From positions 248,001 through 312,000 of the forward strand of contig JAUPSS010000012.1 of assembly GCA_040285825.1 (NCBI GenBank): a stretch of DNA of 64,000 nt, read 5' to 3'. Positions 30,716 to 39,769 of this stretch are shown here, one piece after another. This DNA is from Eukaryota sp. TZLM1-RC. Its lineage: Eukaryota; Metamonada: BaSk clade. Numbering within the stretch: the stretch's first letter is position 1; each line of letters begins with the position of its first letter. Both the position numbers and the translations under genes were made by a program. Under the pieces are notes generated by a model. That model searched no databases and had not been told where the DNA came from. It worked only from the letters and a program-made list of their open reading frames with translations.

Positions 30716-33700
30716 CTAGTCAAAGCCAAATCCCCCAGTGAATTGACGGTTAAACTGCTCGTCACTATTTTCAAAAATATCATCCCCACCTCCTAAATCA
30801 TTCAGTTTAGCTTCCGTTGCTTCCTTGAACTTCGTTAATTCATTAATTTTATCAGACATGGTTTTGGTAACTCTAATCATAAAGGGCATTACGTTATCAA
30901 ACAGCTTATGTTCCCAGGCCAACTGCAAGACAAAATCTGGTGGTAAATAGTCAAAACAGTGATGAAGAGCAGTGGATAAGTGGTCCAAATGATGATTTTC
31001 CACAAAGAATCTAACCAAATTTTGACAAATAGTAGAATTTTGAGAAGTAGCAGCAGTGGAAATGCACTTTTCAAAATTTTCATCTAGTTTTAACAACTCA
31101 ATAGCTTCATCAAAACGCCTGATTTTGGAAAAAACAAAAGCTGAAAGAGTTCTGAATTCGCCAATTTCTGAATCCTGAAGCCTCCGAGCAAGTGATAATA
31201 AATCAATTTTAGCAAAGTTTTCGACTGTGTTCTGTACAGCCTCGTAATCACCTTCCGAAATATACAAGTCAATCAAAGCTTGATTGATTGCATCATCATC
31301 TTCATCCTGAACGTAAACAAGCCAACCCTTGACAGTTTCAAGTTGATTGTAGTCTTTGATTAAGGAGATAACCCTGGCCTTGTCGATTCTAGGCAGAGCA
31401 CAGAGTAAATCAGACAAATTGTCAATTGAATTATCCAAATAATGCTGAACTGCCTTGTAATATAGCTCAACATTAGCTGACTTTGCGAGAAAATCTTTGA
31501 ACGTTATGTGCTCAAATGCTGATTGATGAGTCATCATGACTTCACAAGCTGATTCAAATTCCTCTTCTTGCTTATAAATCACAACAACTTCAGACCACAA
31601 TTCGTTATCCTTACAGGCCGTCAGTAGCCTGTGTGAATGAAATCTACCAGCAAAAATCTTAATATGTTCCATTAGCTTTGAAGGCCTATGTTCAGCATAC
31701 AACTCACCCAGGACGGTAAAAATCCCTACATGGGCTTTGTTGAGGCCGCTTGCTGTTTCTAGCAGCTGAATCACCTCTTCTGCAGCATCATTTTGTACGT
31801 ACTTTTCAACAAGAGGGTCAAGTTCCTCAGGATGTGAGATGATATTGAGAGCAGCTGACTGGGCCAACTTAAACTCACCCTTGTCAATACATGCATGACA
31901 AACTTCCTTGTAAATCTGTACAGAATTGGCCTTTCTGGCAGCATCCACAGCAGCTGTGAATTCACCAAGTTTAATAAGTGTTTTGGCAAGTTTAGCGTGC
32001 TGATTGATCGTTGAAAAGATAAGTTTACAAGCATCAAACAGATCTTCATCAAACAGACGATCTCCAACGTCAATCCATTTCACGTTCGAACTAGAACTAG
32101 AAAGCAAATCATCTAATTCTATAAGAGATTCAGTGACACCGAGACAAAATGCATATTCAGAATCAATAAAAGAATCCTTGTATTGTTGCCTCGCCATTTT
32201 GAGGAAGGGTAACAATTGTCCATAACAACCAAATTCTTGAGCTGCCTTGATGACTTCACTAGCTCTGGAACCATCGTTAGCCTTGATGAGAGTCTCAATC
32301 GCCTTTTCAATTTGTCCATTTTCTAATAAATAATAACCCAATTTAGCAAAAACAGCAGGATCCCCCGTTCTTTCAGCAAATTCAGTCGCTTGCTCCAAAG
32401 AATCCATATAATCTAACAAAACCGAAACTGCTAAGGAGTTCTCCTCGTGTTTCTTGTAAATCATAAATGCTTCGTCATATAACCCAGTCTTGATTGCTAT
32501 CGTGGCAATATCCTTGGCATCGTAGTTGTCCAATCGCTTAACATACTCAGCAACCCTTTCATTATCAGTCTTGATGGCGGTAAGAATTAAAAGATTCTGC
32601 AACCCGGTGATGTTAGAGAAAGGGCCTCCTTTTTGAAGAACGATCTTTTCAAGAAGTTCAATCAAATATTCAGGAAGATCGGCCTTCATAAAAGCTCTTA
32701 CAGCCACAGAAACTTCATCCTGATCTTCAGTGTTGGGAACGACGGTGTTAACAATAGTAGAAACTAGACGTTCTCTCTGAGTATTATCCTCAGACAACAC
32801 CATTGCCCAAAGTGATTCCTCTTGACGGGACACGACGTACAGAGCAAAGGGTTTCATTAGGTCGTGGTGGTTGGCAAGGTAGAGGAGATGGTCGTCACAG
32901 TAACCCTTCCTGTAGGCCTCAAATGCCAGCTTTGGATCACGATTTTCAGCAAATTCACCTACAACCAGAGGGTCATAATGATGATTGTTTCTTAAAAAGT
33001 CAATAGCTGAAGTGTTATTGAGAATATAAATCTTGGCGAGCGCGGTGTGCACTTCAGAAAGAGTGTTACCCTGCGAAACGCAGCTTTCCAAAAAGGGAAG
33101 GAGGATTTTCAACCTATTCGCTGATTCGGCAGCTTCAATCAAATCAATCAGTTGCTGATCTTCATTGATGACAGTCAAAAGGTGATTAATCACATCATCA
33201 TTGTTATGACTCATATTCAACAAAGATTTAATGACAAAAGGTGTAGCATTCTGATTAATCTCAAAGCAATACTGCTTTACTAAATCAATTTTTCCATGAT
33301 TGACTGCTGATTCGATCACACGTGTCATGCTCTCGTCATTATTTTCAAAATGTTGTAATGCCAAATGATACAAACCATGAGATTCACAGAGCTTTGCGAC
33401 AGCTGCACTATCATAGTGAGACAAAAGACCTTTGGATAGGATCTTTTCCACGACTGTAATGTTACCAGCGGCAAAGTTGGCCTCAATTAATCTGGTTTGA
33501 AGTGGTTCTTCTTCAGGTTTGTTTTCCAAGACATCTAAAACGTAATCAGTTGCGTGGCGGTCAAGACTTTCCTTGAAAAAAGCATCAGCAATGTCGAGAC
33601 AGTCATCTATAGTTGGAGTGGGGGTTTGATTGGAGCTAGTTTTAGCCAGATTCAGAGCCTTATCAGGGTCGTTTTTGATTAGAGGGATGATTAAACTGGG

Positions 33701-35134
33701 GTAATCAGGTAGGAACCCCGTCCTTTGGCTATACTGGAAAATCTTATCAAACAATTCCAGGGAGATGAACGTCTTAACGACCTTTTCGTGAGCTTGTGCT
33801 TTGAGGTAGAACGCCAAACCAAGCTTAGAATCATGATGGTAGAGGAAATCGCCCAATTCTTCAGTAGGGGTAACTTTTTCCTCACGAAGATATTTTTCAA
33901 GGATCTGCAGCTTACTCTGCTTCACTAATATTTTGATAAGTTCAAAGCTCTCGACTTGGTTTAATCTCGTATTGTTTTCTATTAAGTGATGGAAATATAA
34001 TAACAATAAAGGTGGTTTTCCCGGTGAACTTGGGTAGTTTTTGAACAATTCAAGCGTTTCAGAGGTTCGAGAAGTGGTTGAAGCTAAGGAAATTGCTGAC
34101 GTCATCATTCCTTTATCAAGACAAGATTTGATGAGAGATGACGTGTCAGCTGTAATGAGGGAAACGACACCTAAAGATGACGTGGCAATGATGCCTTGAC
34201 CTCCGTTGACTTCTTGGCTGACTGTTGAAGAAAAAAGAGTTCCATTTGTTTCAATTTTATCAATAGTTTCTCCATTAGAAATATCAATCAGATAACAGAA
34301 AGTTTTGGTAATGACGTAAGCTAATGTTGAGGACACCGTGTGCACAGCAATTGGAAAATCTCCACTATTGTCAAGCATGATTTCTACAGAAGTCTTATTG
34401 ACCTCTGTTGACCCGAGAGGAATTGCATTGAATTTGAAAGAAGATTCGTGACTGACAACAAAGCAAAAGATTGGAATTGTGTTACTATTTTTAGAAACAG
34501 ACGTGAAACTTGCTGCTGAACCTTCTAGGTTTTGAGTTGCCCCTTTTGCTTGGGAAAACAACTGCAACCTGCCAATCATGTTACGTGATGCATCCTGAGT
34601 CATTCCAGAGACACACAGCCATTGTAGGTCATGTGAAGCAGAATAGTTGAGTATCTGAACAGACTTCATTGGCTCAGAGAGTTCAAACACTTTCTGAGGT
34701 TCAGAAGAGGAAAGCGAGAGATGGTAGACAGAGGATGACGTGATGACAGCCAAGACTTCGGTTGAAATCCATTTGATGTAGGAAATAGGTGCAGGGAGTT
34801 TGGCGGAATGGACACGTTGACCTTTGGCGAGGTTATACACTTGGAGGGCAGTGTCAGCTGAGGTGAGGGTTGAGGTAAAGTAAGGAAACAAACCCTTGAG
34901 GGCAATGATTTTGTCAGAAGGATGCATACGGACCATTTCAGCACCCATTTTGTGGCGTTCAAGTTCTGGTTCGGAGGAGCGAAGGTCTAGGATAGAGACA
35001 GTTTTGACACCATCTATTTCTTCTCGTTGAGTCAAAAAGTAGGGGGAGTCGAGGGAGGTGGTAGAGAACTTTATATTGGAAGGGTTGAGACCCAATGTGG
35101 ACAATGTGACGACATTGTCAAGAGCAAGAACCAT
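30716..35134 (-). CDS. CLTC: Clathrin heavy chain, unusually short
   Basis: 1472 residues, one intronless frame from ATG; typical chains are ~1675. Three heavy chains form the triskelion that coats vesicles at the plasma membrane, TGN and endosomes. The N-terminal ~330 residues are the beta-propeller (LGLNPSNIKFSTTSLDSPYF, FSLAKGQ-like blades). CHC repeats follow, with strong blocks such as RLKILLPFLE, AKIYI, HYDPLVVGEFAENRDPKLAF, AVRAFMKADLPEYLIELLEK, LQNLLILTAIKTDNERVAEY, RLDNYDAKDIA, ANVELYYKAVQHYL. Between GLYHLALQHF and NRLKILLPFLE only ~75 residues are present, where the family has ~225. About one ~145-residue repeat is therefore missing from the distal leg. The C-terminus (FNRQFTGGFGFD) lacks the animal QLMLT uncoating-chaperone motif. 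Frame intact throughout. Confidence 0.95.
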   Translation of the reverse strand: MVLALDNVVTLSTLGLNPSNIKFSTTSLDSPYFLTQREEIDGVKTVSILDLRSSEPELERHKMGAEMVRMHPSDKIIALKGLFPYFTSTLTSADTALQVYNLAKGQRVHSAKLPAPISYIKWISTEVLAVITSSSVYHLSLSSSEPQKVFELSEPMKSVQILNYSASHDLQWLCVSGMTQDASRNMIGRLQLFSQAKGATQNLEGSAASFTSVSKNSNTIPIFCFVVSHESSFKFNAIPLGSTEVNKTSVEIMLDNSGDFPIAVHTVSSTLAYVITKTFCYLIDISNGETIDKIETNGTLFSSTVSQEVNGGQGIIATSSLGVVSLITADTSSLIKSCLDKGMMTSAISLASTTSRTSETLELFKNYPSSPGKPPLLLLYFHHLIENNTRLNQVESFELIKILVKQSKLQILEKYLREEKVTPTEELGDFLYHHDSKLGLAFYLKAQAHEKVVKTFISLELFDKIFQYSQRTGFLPDYPSLIIPLIKNDPDKALNLAKTSSNQTPTPTIDDCLDIADAFFKESLDRHATDYVLDVLENKPEEEPLQTRLIEANFAAGNITVVEKILSKGLLSHYDSAAVAKLCESHGLYHLALQHFENNDESMTRVIESAVNHGKIDLVKQYCFEINQNATPFVIKSLLNMSHNNDDVINHLLTVINEDQQLIDLIEAAESANRLKILLPFLESCVSQGNTLSEVHTALAKIYILNNTSAIDFLRNNHHYDPLVVGEFAENRDPKLAFEAYRKGYCDDHLLYLANHHDLMKPFALYVVSRQEESLWAMVLSEDNTQRERLVSTIVNTVVPNTEDQDEVSVAVRAFMKADLPEYLIELLEKIVLQKGGPFSNITGLQNLLILTAIKTDNERVAEYVKRLDNYDAKDIATIAIKTGLYDEAFMIYKKHEENSLAVSVLLDYMDSLEQATEFAERTGDPAVFAKLGYYLLENGQIEKAIETLIKANDGSRASEVIKAAQEFGCYGQLLPFLKMARQQYKDSFIDSEYAFCLGVTESLIELDDLLSSSSSNVKWIDVGDRLFDEDLFDACKLIFSTINQHAKLAKTLIKLGEFTAAVDAARKANSVQIYKEVCHACIDKGEFKLAQSAALNIISHPEELDPLVEKYVQNDAAEEVIQLLETASGLNKAHVGIFTVLGELYAEHRPSKLMEHIKIFAGRFHSHRLLTACKDNELWSEVVVIYKQEEEFESACEVMMTHQSAFEHITFKDFLAKSANVELYYKAVQHYLDNSIDNLSDLLCALPRIDKARVISLIKDYNQLETVKGWLVYVQDEDDDAINQALIDLYISEGDYEAVQNTVENFAKIDLLSLARRLQDSEIGEFRTLSAFVFSKIRRFDEAIELLKLDENFEKCISTAATSQNSTICQNLVRFFVENHHLDHLSTALHHCFDYLPPDFVLQLAWEHKLFDNVMPFMIRVTKTMSDKINELTKFKEATEAKLNDLGGGDDIFENSDEQFNRQFTGGFGFD

Positions 35135-35189
35135 TATAGATATTGTCTAAATCAAGATGAAGAGAATTGATTTGCAATTTCAATTCTCT

Positions 35190-35328
35190 TTTTCAATCGA
35201 ATTAGAGAAGCTTTAGCCAGACACCAAGCAGATCAAGATTTTGTGGAAGAAATCTTGGTTCAATGATTTTCGTCTCAATAGTTATGACTTTATCTTGTTA
35301 AGTGTGTAAGTGTAATAAATTTTTTTTA
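35190..35328 (+). repeat. Dispersed repeat copy 2
   Basis: AAGCAGATCAAGATTTTGTG, AAATCTTGGTTCAATGA and a diverged tail match the copy at 15.86 kb. It lies just upstream of the clathrin start and abuts the 3' end of the next retroelement. One frame reads NRIREALARHQADQDFVEEI followed by LVQ and a stop. Confidence 0.75.
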
Positions 35329-35334
35329 AAATTG

Positions 35335-37895
35335 AATTTTATTCTAAACCTATAAATCAACATCTAAAAAATCCATCTCTCCCAAAACAAAAACACTAGA
35401 TGCAACTCTCTCATAGTGAGATCCAAGAGAAAGCAAAGCATCAGAAACCATCTTCAACATCCCCTTAAAAATAGAAAACACAATTCTATTTTGCCAAAAC
35501 AATCTGTTGAAATTTCTGCCAGTTCTTCTCTTTACAATCATTTCAAAATCATCCAAAAAACGTAAAGCAGTTGGTGCAAGTGAACCAAAAAGGGAAAATA
35601 CAAATGGATACAAATTGTATTTTGCATGCTGTAGACTGGCCAATTTGGACAAAGGTTCATTGTATTTTTTGAATTTAAAATTTTCAGCATTTGAAAGGGG
35701 ATTATGAATTTCAGAATTAACAAGCCTTTCATTTGAGGCACTACAAGGATCAACAGACATTACATCCAATAAAATGAAGCTTCCATCTAATCCAGGTAAT
35801 ATGACATCACCTCTATTATTCTTATGAAAATCATTTTCAGCATCAAACAGATTTGACAACAAAGGTTCCAAGAAGGATTCAATTCTATGAGATTTACACA
35901 TACAATATAACTGGTCTCTTACAGCATCATGAACCTTGCTTCTAAAAGTAATAAAATGTTTACAATTTAACAAATGAGTAGTTGTAATTTCTCGAGAACA
36001 TTTACAAATTAAATTATGAGGTAAATTATCAGGCCAGATAAAGGAACGAAATCTCATATTCAGAGTCCAAGCAGAATCGGATAAGAGAGTACCATAAACT
36101 TGTGGAATTGTTGTTACTAAGGCGGAAGAAGTACTGTCACACATACCTTGTAAAAGATTTGCAAAAGCGGGATTCTTTTTCTTGGCCAAGCCAAGTCTAA
36201 CATCAAAATCCAAGCTTTCAAAAATCTTTGACAATTTTTGTTGAAGCTTTTTACAGCAAAACTGTAAATTAAATAGAGATCGGTTTGGAATTTCTTGAAT
36301 TGATTGAGGAAAACATTTGGTCCAAATTTGTGGCGGTAATTTTTCAAGTTCACAAGATAACTCATACAAATAGGGACTACAATTGGGGACTAACAGATGA
36401 GAATCATCAGGAAATCTACGAGAAATTTCATAAATAAAATATTTGCCACCACCCAAGAATGCTGATTGACACAAAATTGAAGATTTAGTAAAACCAATAC
36501 CACCCAAATTTGCTGAAGAAAATAAATGGCTTTTCAACATTTCTGGTTCTACATCCAATAAATCAGCAAAAAATTCTGTTCTCAATGAATTAAAAGAACG
36601 ACAAATATCTAATGCTATGGAAGGAGCACAAGATCTCAAAATGTGGGTTATTCTCCCAGTGTAGCAAATTTTAAGCATGAAAAATTTAATATGCTTTTCT
36701 ATATCTAAAGAAGAAATTGAATCAAGTTCAATTTTCATTTTTTCCAAAATAACTTGCAATTCATTCTGAATTTGAGGCACATTTCCTAACCAACAACCAA
36801 GGAACTTAAAAGCATCACTACAAAAATTAGTAAAAGGGACAATAGAATCGTTTATCACGAGGTCTTGAGCAGAAGAGCCAATCAGAAGGCATTTGCTGGC
36901 ATTAAGATGAAGCCCAATATTTTCGTATGAATCGGCAATTTCTTGAGCAACCAATTCTAGTAAATCAAATGAACCAATCAAGGATATATCATCCATATAA
37001 GCAACTATTTTTATAGAAGGGTATTTTTGCTTAATGATATTTAAAGTTTTGTGAATAGCTAAACAAAACAATAATGGGCCTAAAGGGTCACCTTGCTTCA
37101 CACCAGAAGATGATTTAAGAGCAAATGAATTAAAAATTAAATCTGATTCTTTACCATAAAAATGGTAGAAAAAACTCGATAGCTCAGGAAAATCAGATTT
37201 AATAACTTCAAAAATTGCTTCTCGCTTTACAGAATTAAAAGCATTTTTAAAGTCGAGATTAAAAATAAAATTATTTTCCTCTGCATTAAAAAAGGTATCA
37301 GAGGCAATAGCAGCAACAGAAGCACCATCAATTGTTTTGATTCCAAATTGATGAGGATTCAAAAATGTAGAAGCTTTGTCTTTGACACGATCGAAGACAT
37401 CTGATGCTAGCAAACGAGAAAGAGATTCACCAACAGCAATTGGGCGTATTCCATCAGGTTTGATTCCGTTTCCAGGCTTTACTAAAGCAATCAGACGTGC
37501 TGCGAGTAATTCAAATGGAGGATTAATTTTCAAAACAATCAATTGTTGAAAATAGTGGGCTAGATCATCAGCAATTTCGGGAGCACTGGAACACGCTATT
37601 TTTAACAGATCAAAAGAAATTCCAGATGGGCCTGCTGCTTTCCCCTTTGGCAATTTTTGAATAGCTTTAAGAACTTCAATTGCAGTAATAGGATTTTCAA
37701 TCCAAATAGGACACACTTCAGGCTTGCTGCACTTGAAATTTTCTTGAGGATGCAACTTTTGAAGTTTTTCAAGGGTATCAGAGTTTGCATCAGCCAAAGA
37801 AGAGGAAAACAAAGACTGCTTTGCGGCACCATAACGACCACGTAAGCACAATTTACGGCAAATTTTTGATTTTACAATTTTCTATTTCCAAATTT
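35335..37895 (-). mobile_element. Best preserved non-LTR retrotransposon, 5'-truncated, with restriction-like nuclease
   Basis: A single 833-codon frame (37851-35350) lacks an ATG at its 5' end and is preceded by a stop at ~37890, so the N-terminus is missing. Order: GRYGAAKQSLFSSSLAD (pre-RT), GKAAGPSGISFDLLK (~70), RPIAVGESLSRLLAS, NFIFNLDFKNAFNSVKRE, SSGVKQGDPLGPLLFCLAIH, active site AYMDDISLIG (~285), FLGCWLGNV, then finger CKCSREITTTHLLNC (~615), EPLL, RGDVILPG (~680) with LLDVMSVDP, KYNLYPFVFSLFGSLAP, NRIVFSIFKGML, ending FLDVDL*. This is the layout of RLE-type (R2/NeSL-like) elements: RT, CCHC finger, PD-(D/E)xK-like nuclease. Active site and nuclease residues look intact, so it may be young. 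YMDD instead of the common YADD is notable. Confidence 0.88.
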
Positions 37896-38639
37896 TTTCT
37901 TAAAACAATTTTTGTTTTTTCTAGCAAAATATTTCCAGAAGAATGAAATATTCCACTTATTATTTTTCAATTCAGAAGTAAAATTTCTCATTTCCATTGA
38001 GAAGGGGATTGTGCTGGCGGGACTTATTTCTACTGGGATCCGGATCGGGGGTCTTACGGTATCAAGTGTAATAAAAGTTAAATCATGTTGTTGTACAACA
38101 AACCAGTTTGATATGAAAATGAAATAAACAATATGAAAATAAAGTATCTTCTTAAAACTGAGTTCAATTAACCTTTTCGAAATTGTTAATTATGAAGTTT
38201 AGTAATTGAATAACATCTATCCGGTAGATTTTCAAGACCGACAAGTTGAACCTAAATTTGGAATATCACAACACAGAACAGTACCCCCGAAATTCAATTA
38301 CCTGTGATAAAGTTGCAAGAGAAGAAAGCCAAATTCATCATCCAAGTCATTATGGATGACCACAGGTAAATAGTGTCAAAATGAAAGTGGATTCATTATT
38401 TGGTATTTGGAAAACAAACACATGGTATGAAATCGAAGTTAATTCCTAGAAGAATCGGTTCCAGAAACAGGTTGAAAATATGAATTATACCCGTTCAACC
38501 TTTTTGTTTTACTCTTCAGGTTTAAGTTAAGCAAAATTCACAGCATCATAGTCGATCAACCAATGAGAAATAAATAAAAAAATAAATTTAATTTATGATG
38601 CAAAATTCAAAAATTTTGAACCAAAAACATAAATGTAAA
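37896..38639. other. Intergenic, nothing recognised
   Basis: Short unsupported frames only. The left edge may contain decayed 5' retroelement sequence. Confidence 0.4.
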
Positions 38640-39190
38640 CTATACAAAACTGTTTATTATCCATTGACCAGTCTTTCGCGCGGTCACTAAACAAATTAGA
38701 AACAGGTAATGGAAACTCCCCAAAGAACTTTTCCAAATCTGTGAACCAACCATCTTCCCCGTCAGTTCTAAACTTCTCAACAAAGCCACTGTCTTTGAGA
38801 ACGCACCTGGCTGATTCCTTAGAAAAAATAAGGGGAATTTGGGCAACTTCGTCAGATATGGAACCAACCTTCGTAAAGGAACTGGATCAGATGTAGTGGC
38901 AATAACCAAACTCGATGACCCATTGGTGGCTCTTTTCGAATACAAGTTGTTTATTCTGGTAAAAATATCCCTAGAAAAGACTTCACCAACTCTCATATGA
39001 CCCATTATATCCTTTACATCATTAAGAATTACTACTAAAAATGGTGACTTGTAGACGTTCAGAAAGGCAGTAGCAATAGCTTGAGATTTCCTTGAATCAG
39101 AGTAGTGGTCAAGGTCGCTGATGAACAAATATTTGATAAAACAATGAAAAGATTTGATATCCTTTATGATGTTCTCGAATTCAATTTGCC
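38640..39190 (-). pseudogene. NSF (N-ethylmaleimide-sensitive factor) D2-domain fragment
   Basis: An open minus frame (no ATG) from ~39190: SFHCFIKY, then YSDSRKSQAIATAFLNVYKS, PFLVVILNDVKDIMGHMRVG, EVFSRDIFTRINNLY, SSSLVIATTSDPVPLRRL. This parallels the NSF D2 ATPase domain (A-K-x-Q-A-x-x-x-F...AYKS, Walker B VVDDIE, PIGPRFS, LLIIGTTS). Here Walker B is LNDVKD, so its acidic pair is altered. The Walker A loop and everything upstream are absent, cut off by a dispersed repeat at ~39210. The rest of NSF is not in this window. I read it as a dead fragment of a duplicated NSF gene. Confidence 0.6.
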
Positions 39191-39204
39191 ATAATTTTTA
39201 AATT

Positions 39205-39350
39205 GCCTCCGTTTTTTAATCGAATAAGAGAAGCTTGAGCGAGACAGCAAGCTGATCAAGATTCAGTAGAAGAAATTTTCATTCCATGAATTTCTCCCCA
39301 TTACTTATGAGTTTATTGTGTTATTTGTGAAAGTTCAATGAAATATAAAT
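39205..39350 (+). repeat. Dispersed repeat copy 3
   Basis: AATCGAATAAGAGAAGCTTG, GACAGCAAGCTGATCAAGAT, GTAGAAGAAATTTTC and CCCATTACTTATGAG follow the order seen in the other copies, with more divergence. It sits at the truncated 5' edge of the NSF fragment. Confidence 0.7.
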
Positions 39351-39769
39351 TAATTGGAGCCTCGTATTTTTTTCAAAATGAACACACCCGTTCCACTATC
39401 AGGACAATGTGTAGGTAGATAGCTTGGGTTATTTGTCAACATCAAAGGTCCAGATAAGAATTGGTCTCTCTAATACTGAAACAATATTTTTGAGAATTTC
39501 ATGATGAAGAAATTCTTTTTACTCTTAACCAAAATTCAGACAAACTATTACTGAACCCAAAAACAAAACAAGTTGCTGTAATGATTTATTCCTTGATTGA
39601 TTATATCAGGTTCAAAACCAAAGTTTTGATCATAAAGTGTCCTGAAAGTATTAATATATTTTTAAATACTAGCATGTAAACATAATTTTTCAACTTTTTT
39701 CTTTATTTTATCACTAATCAAAATTTTATATTTCACGGAAAAACAACACAAAACAAAACAAACTAAAAC
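39351..39769. other. Intergenic, nothing recognised
   Basis: AT-rich sequence before the retroelement tail. No gene supported. Confidence 0.4.
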
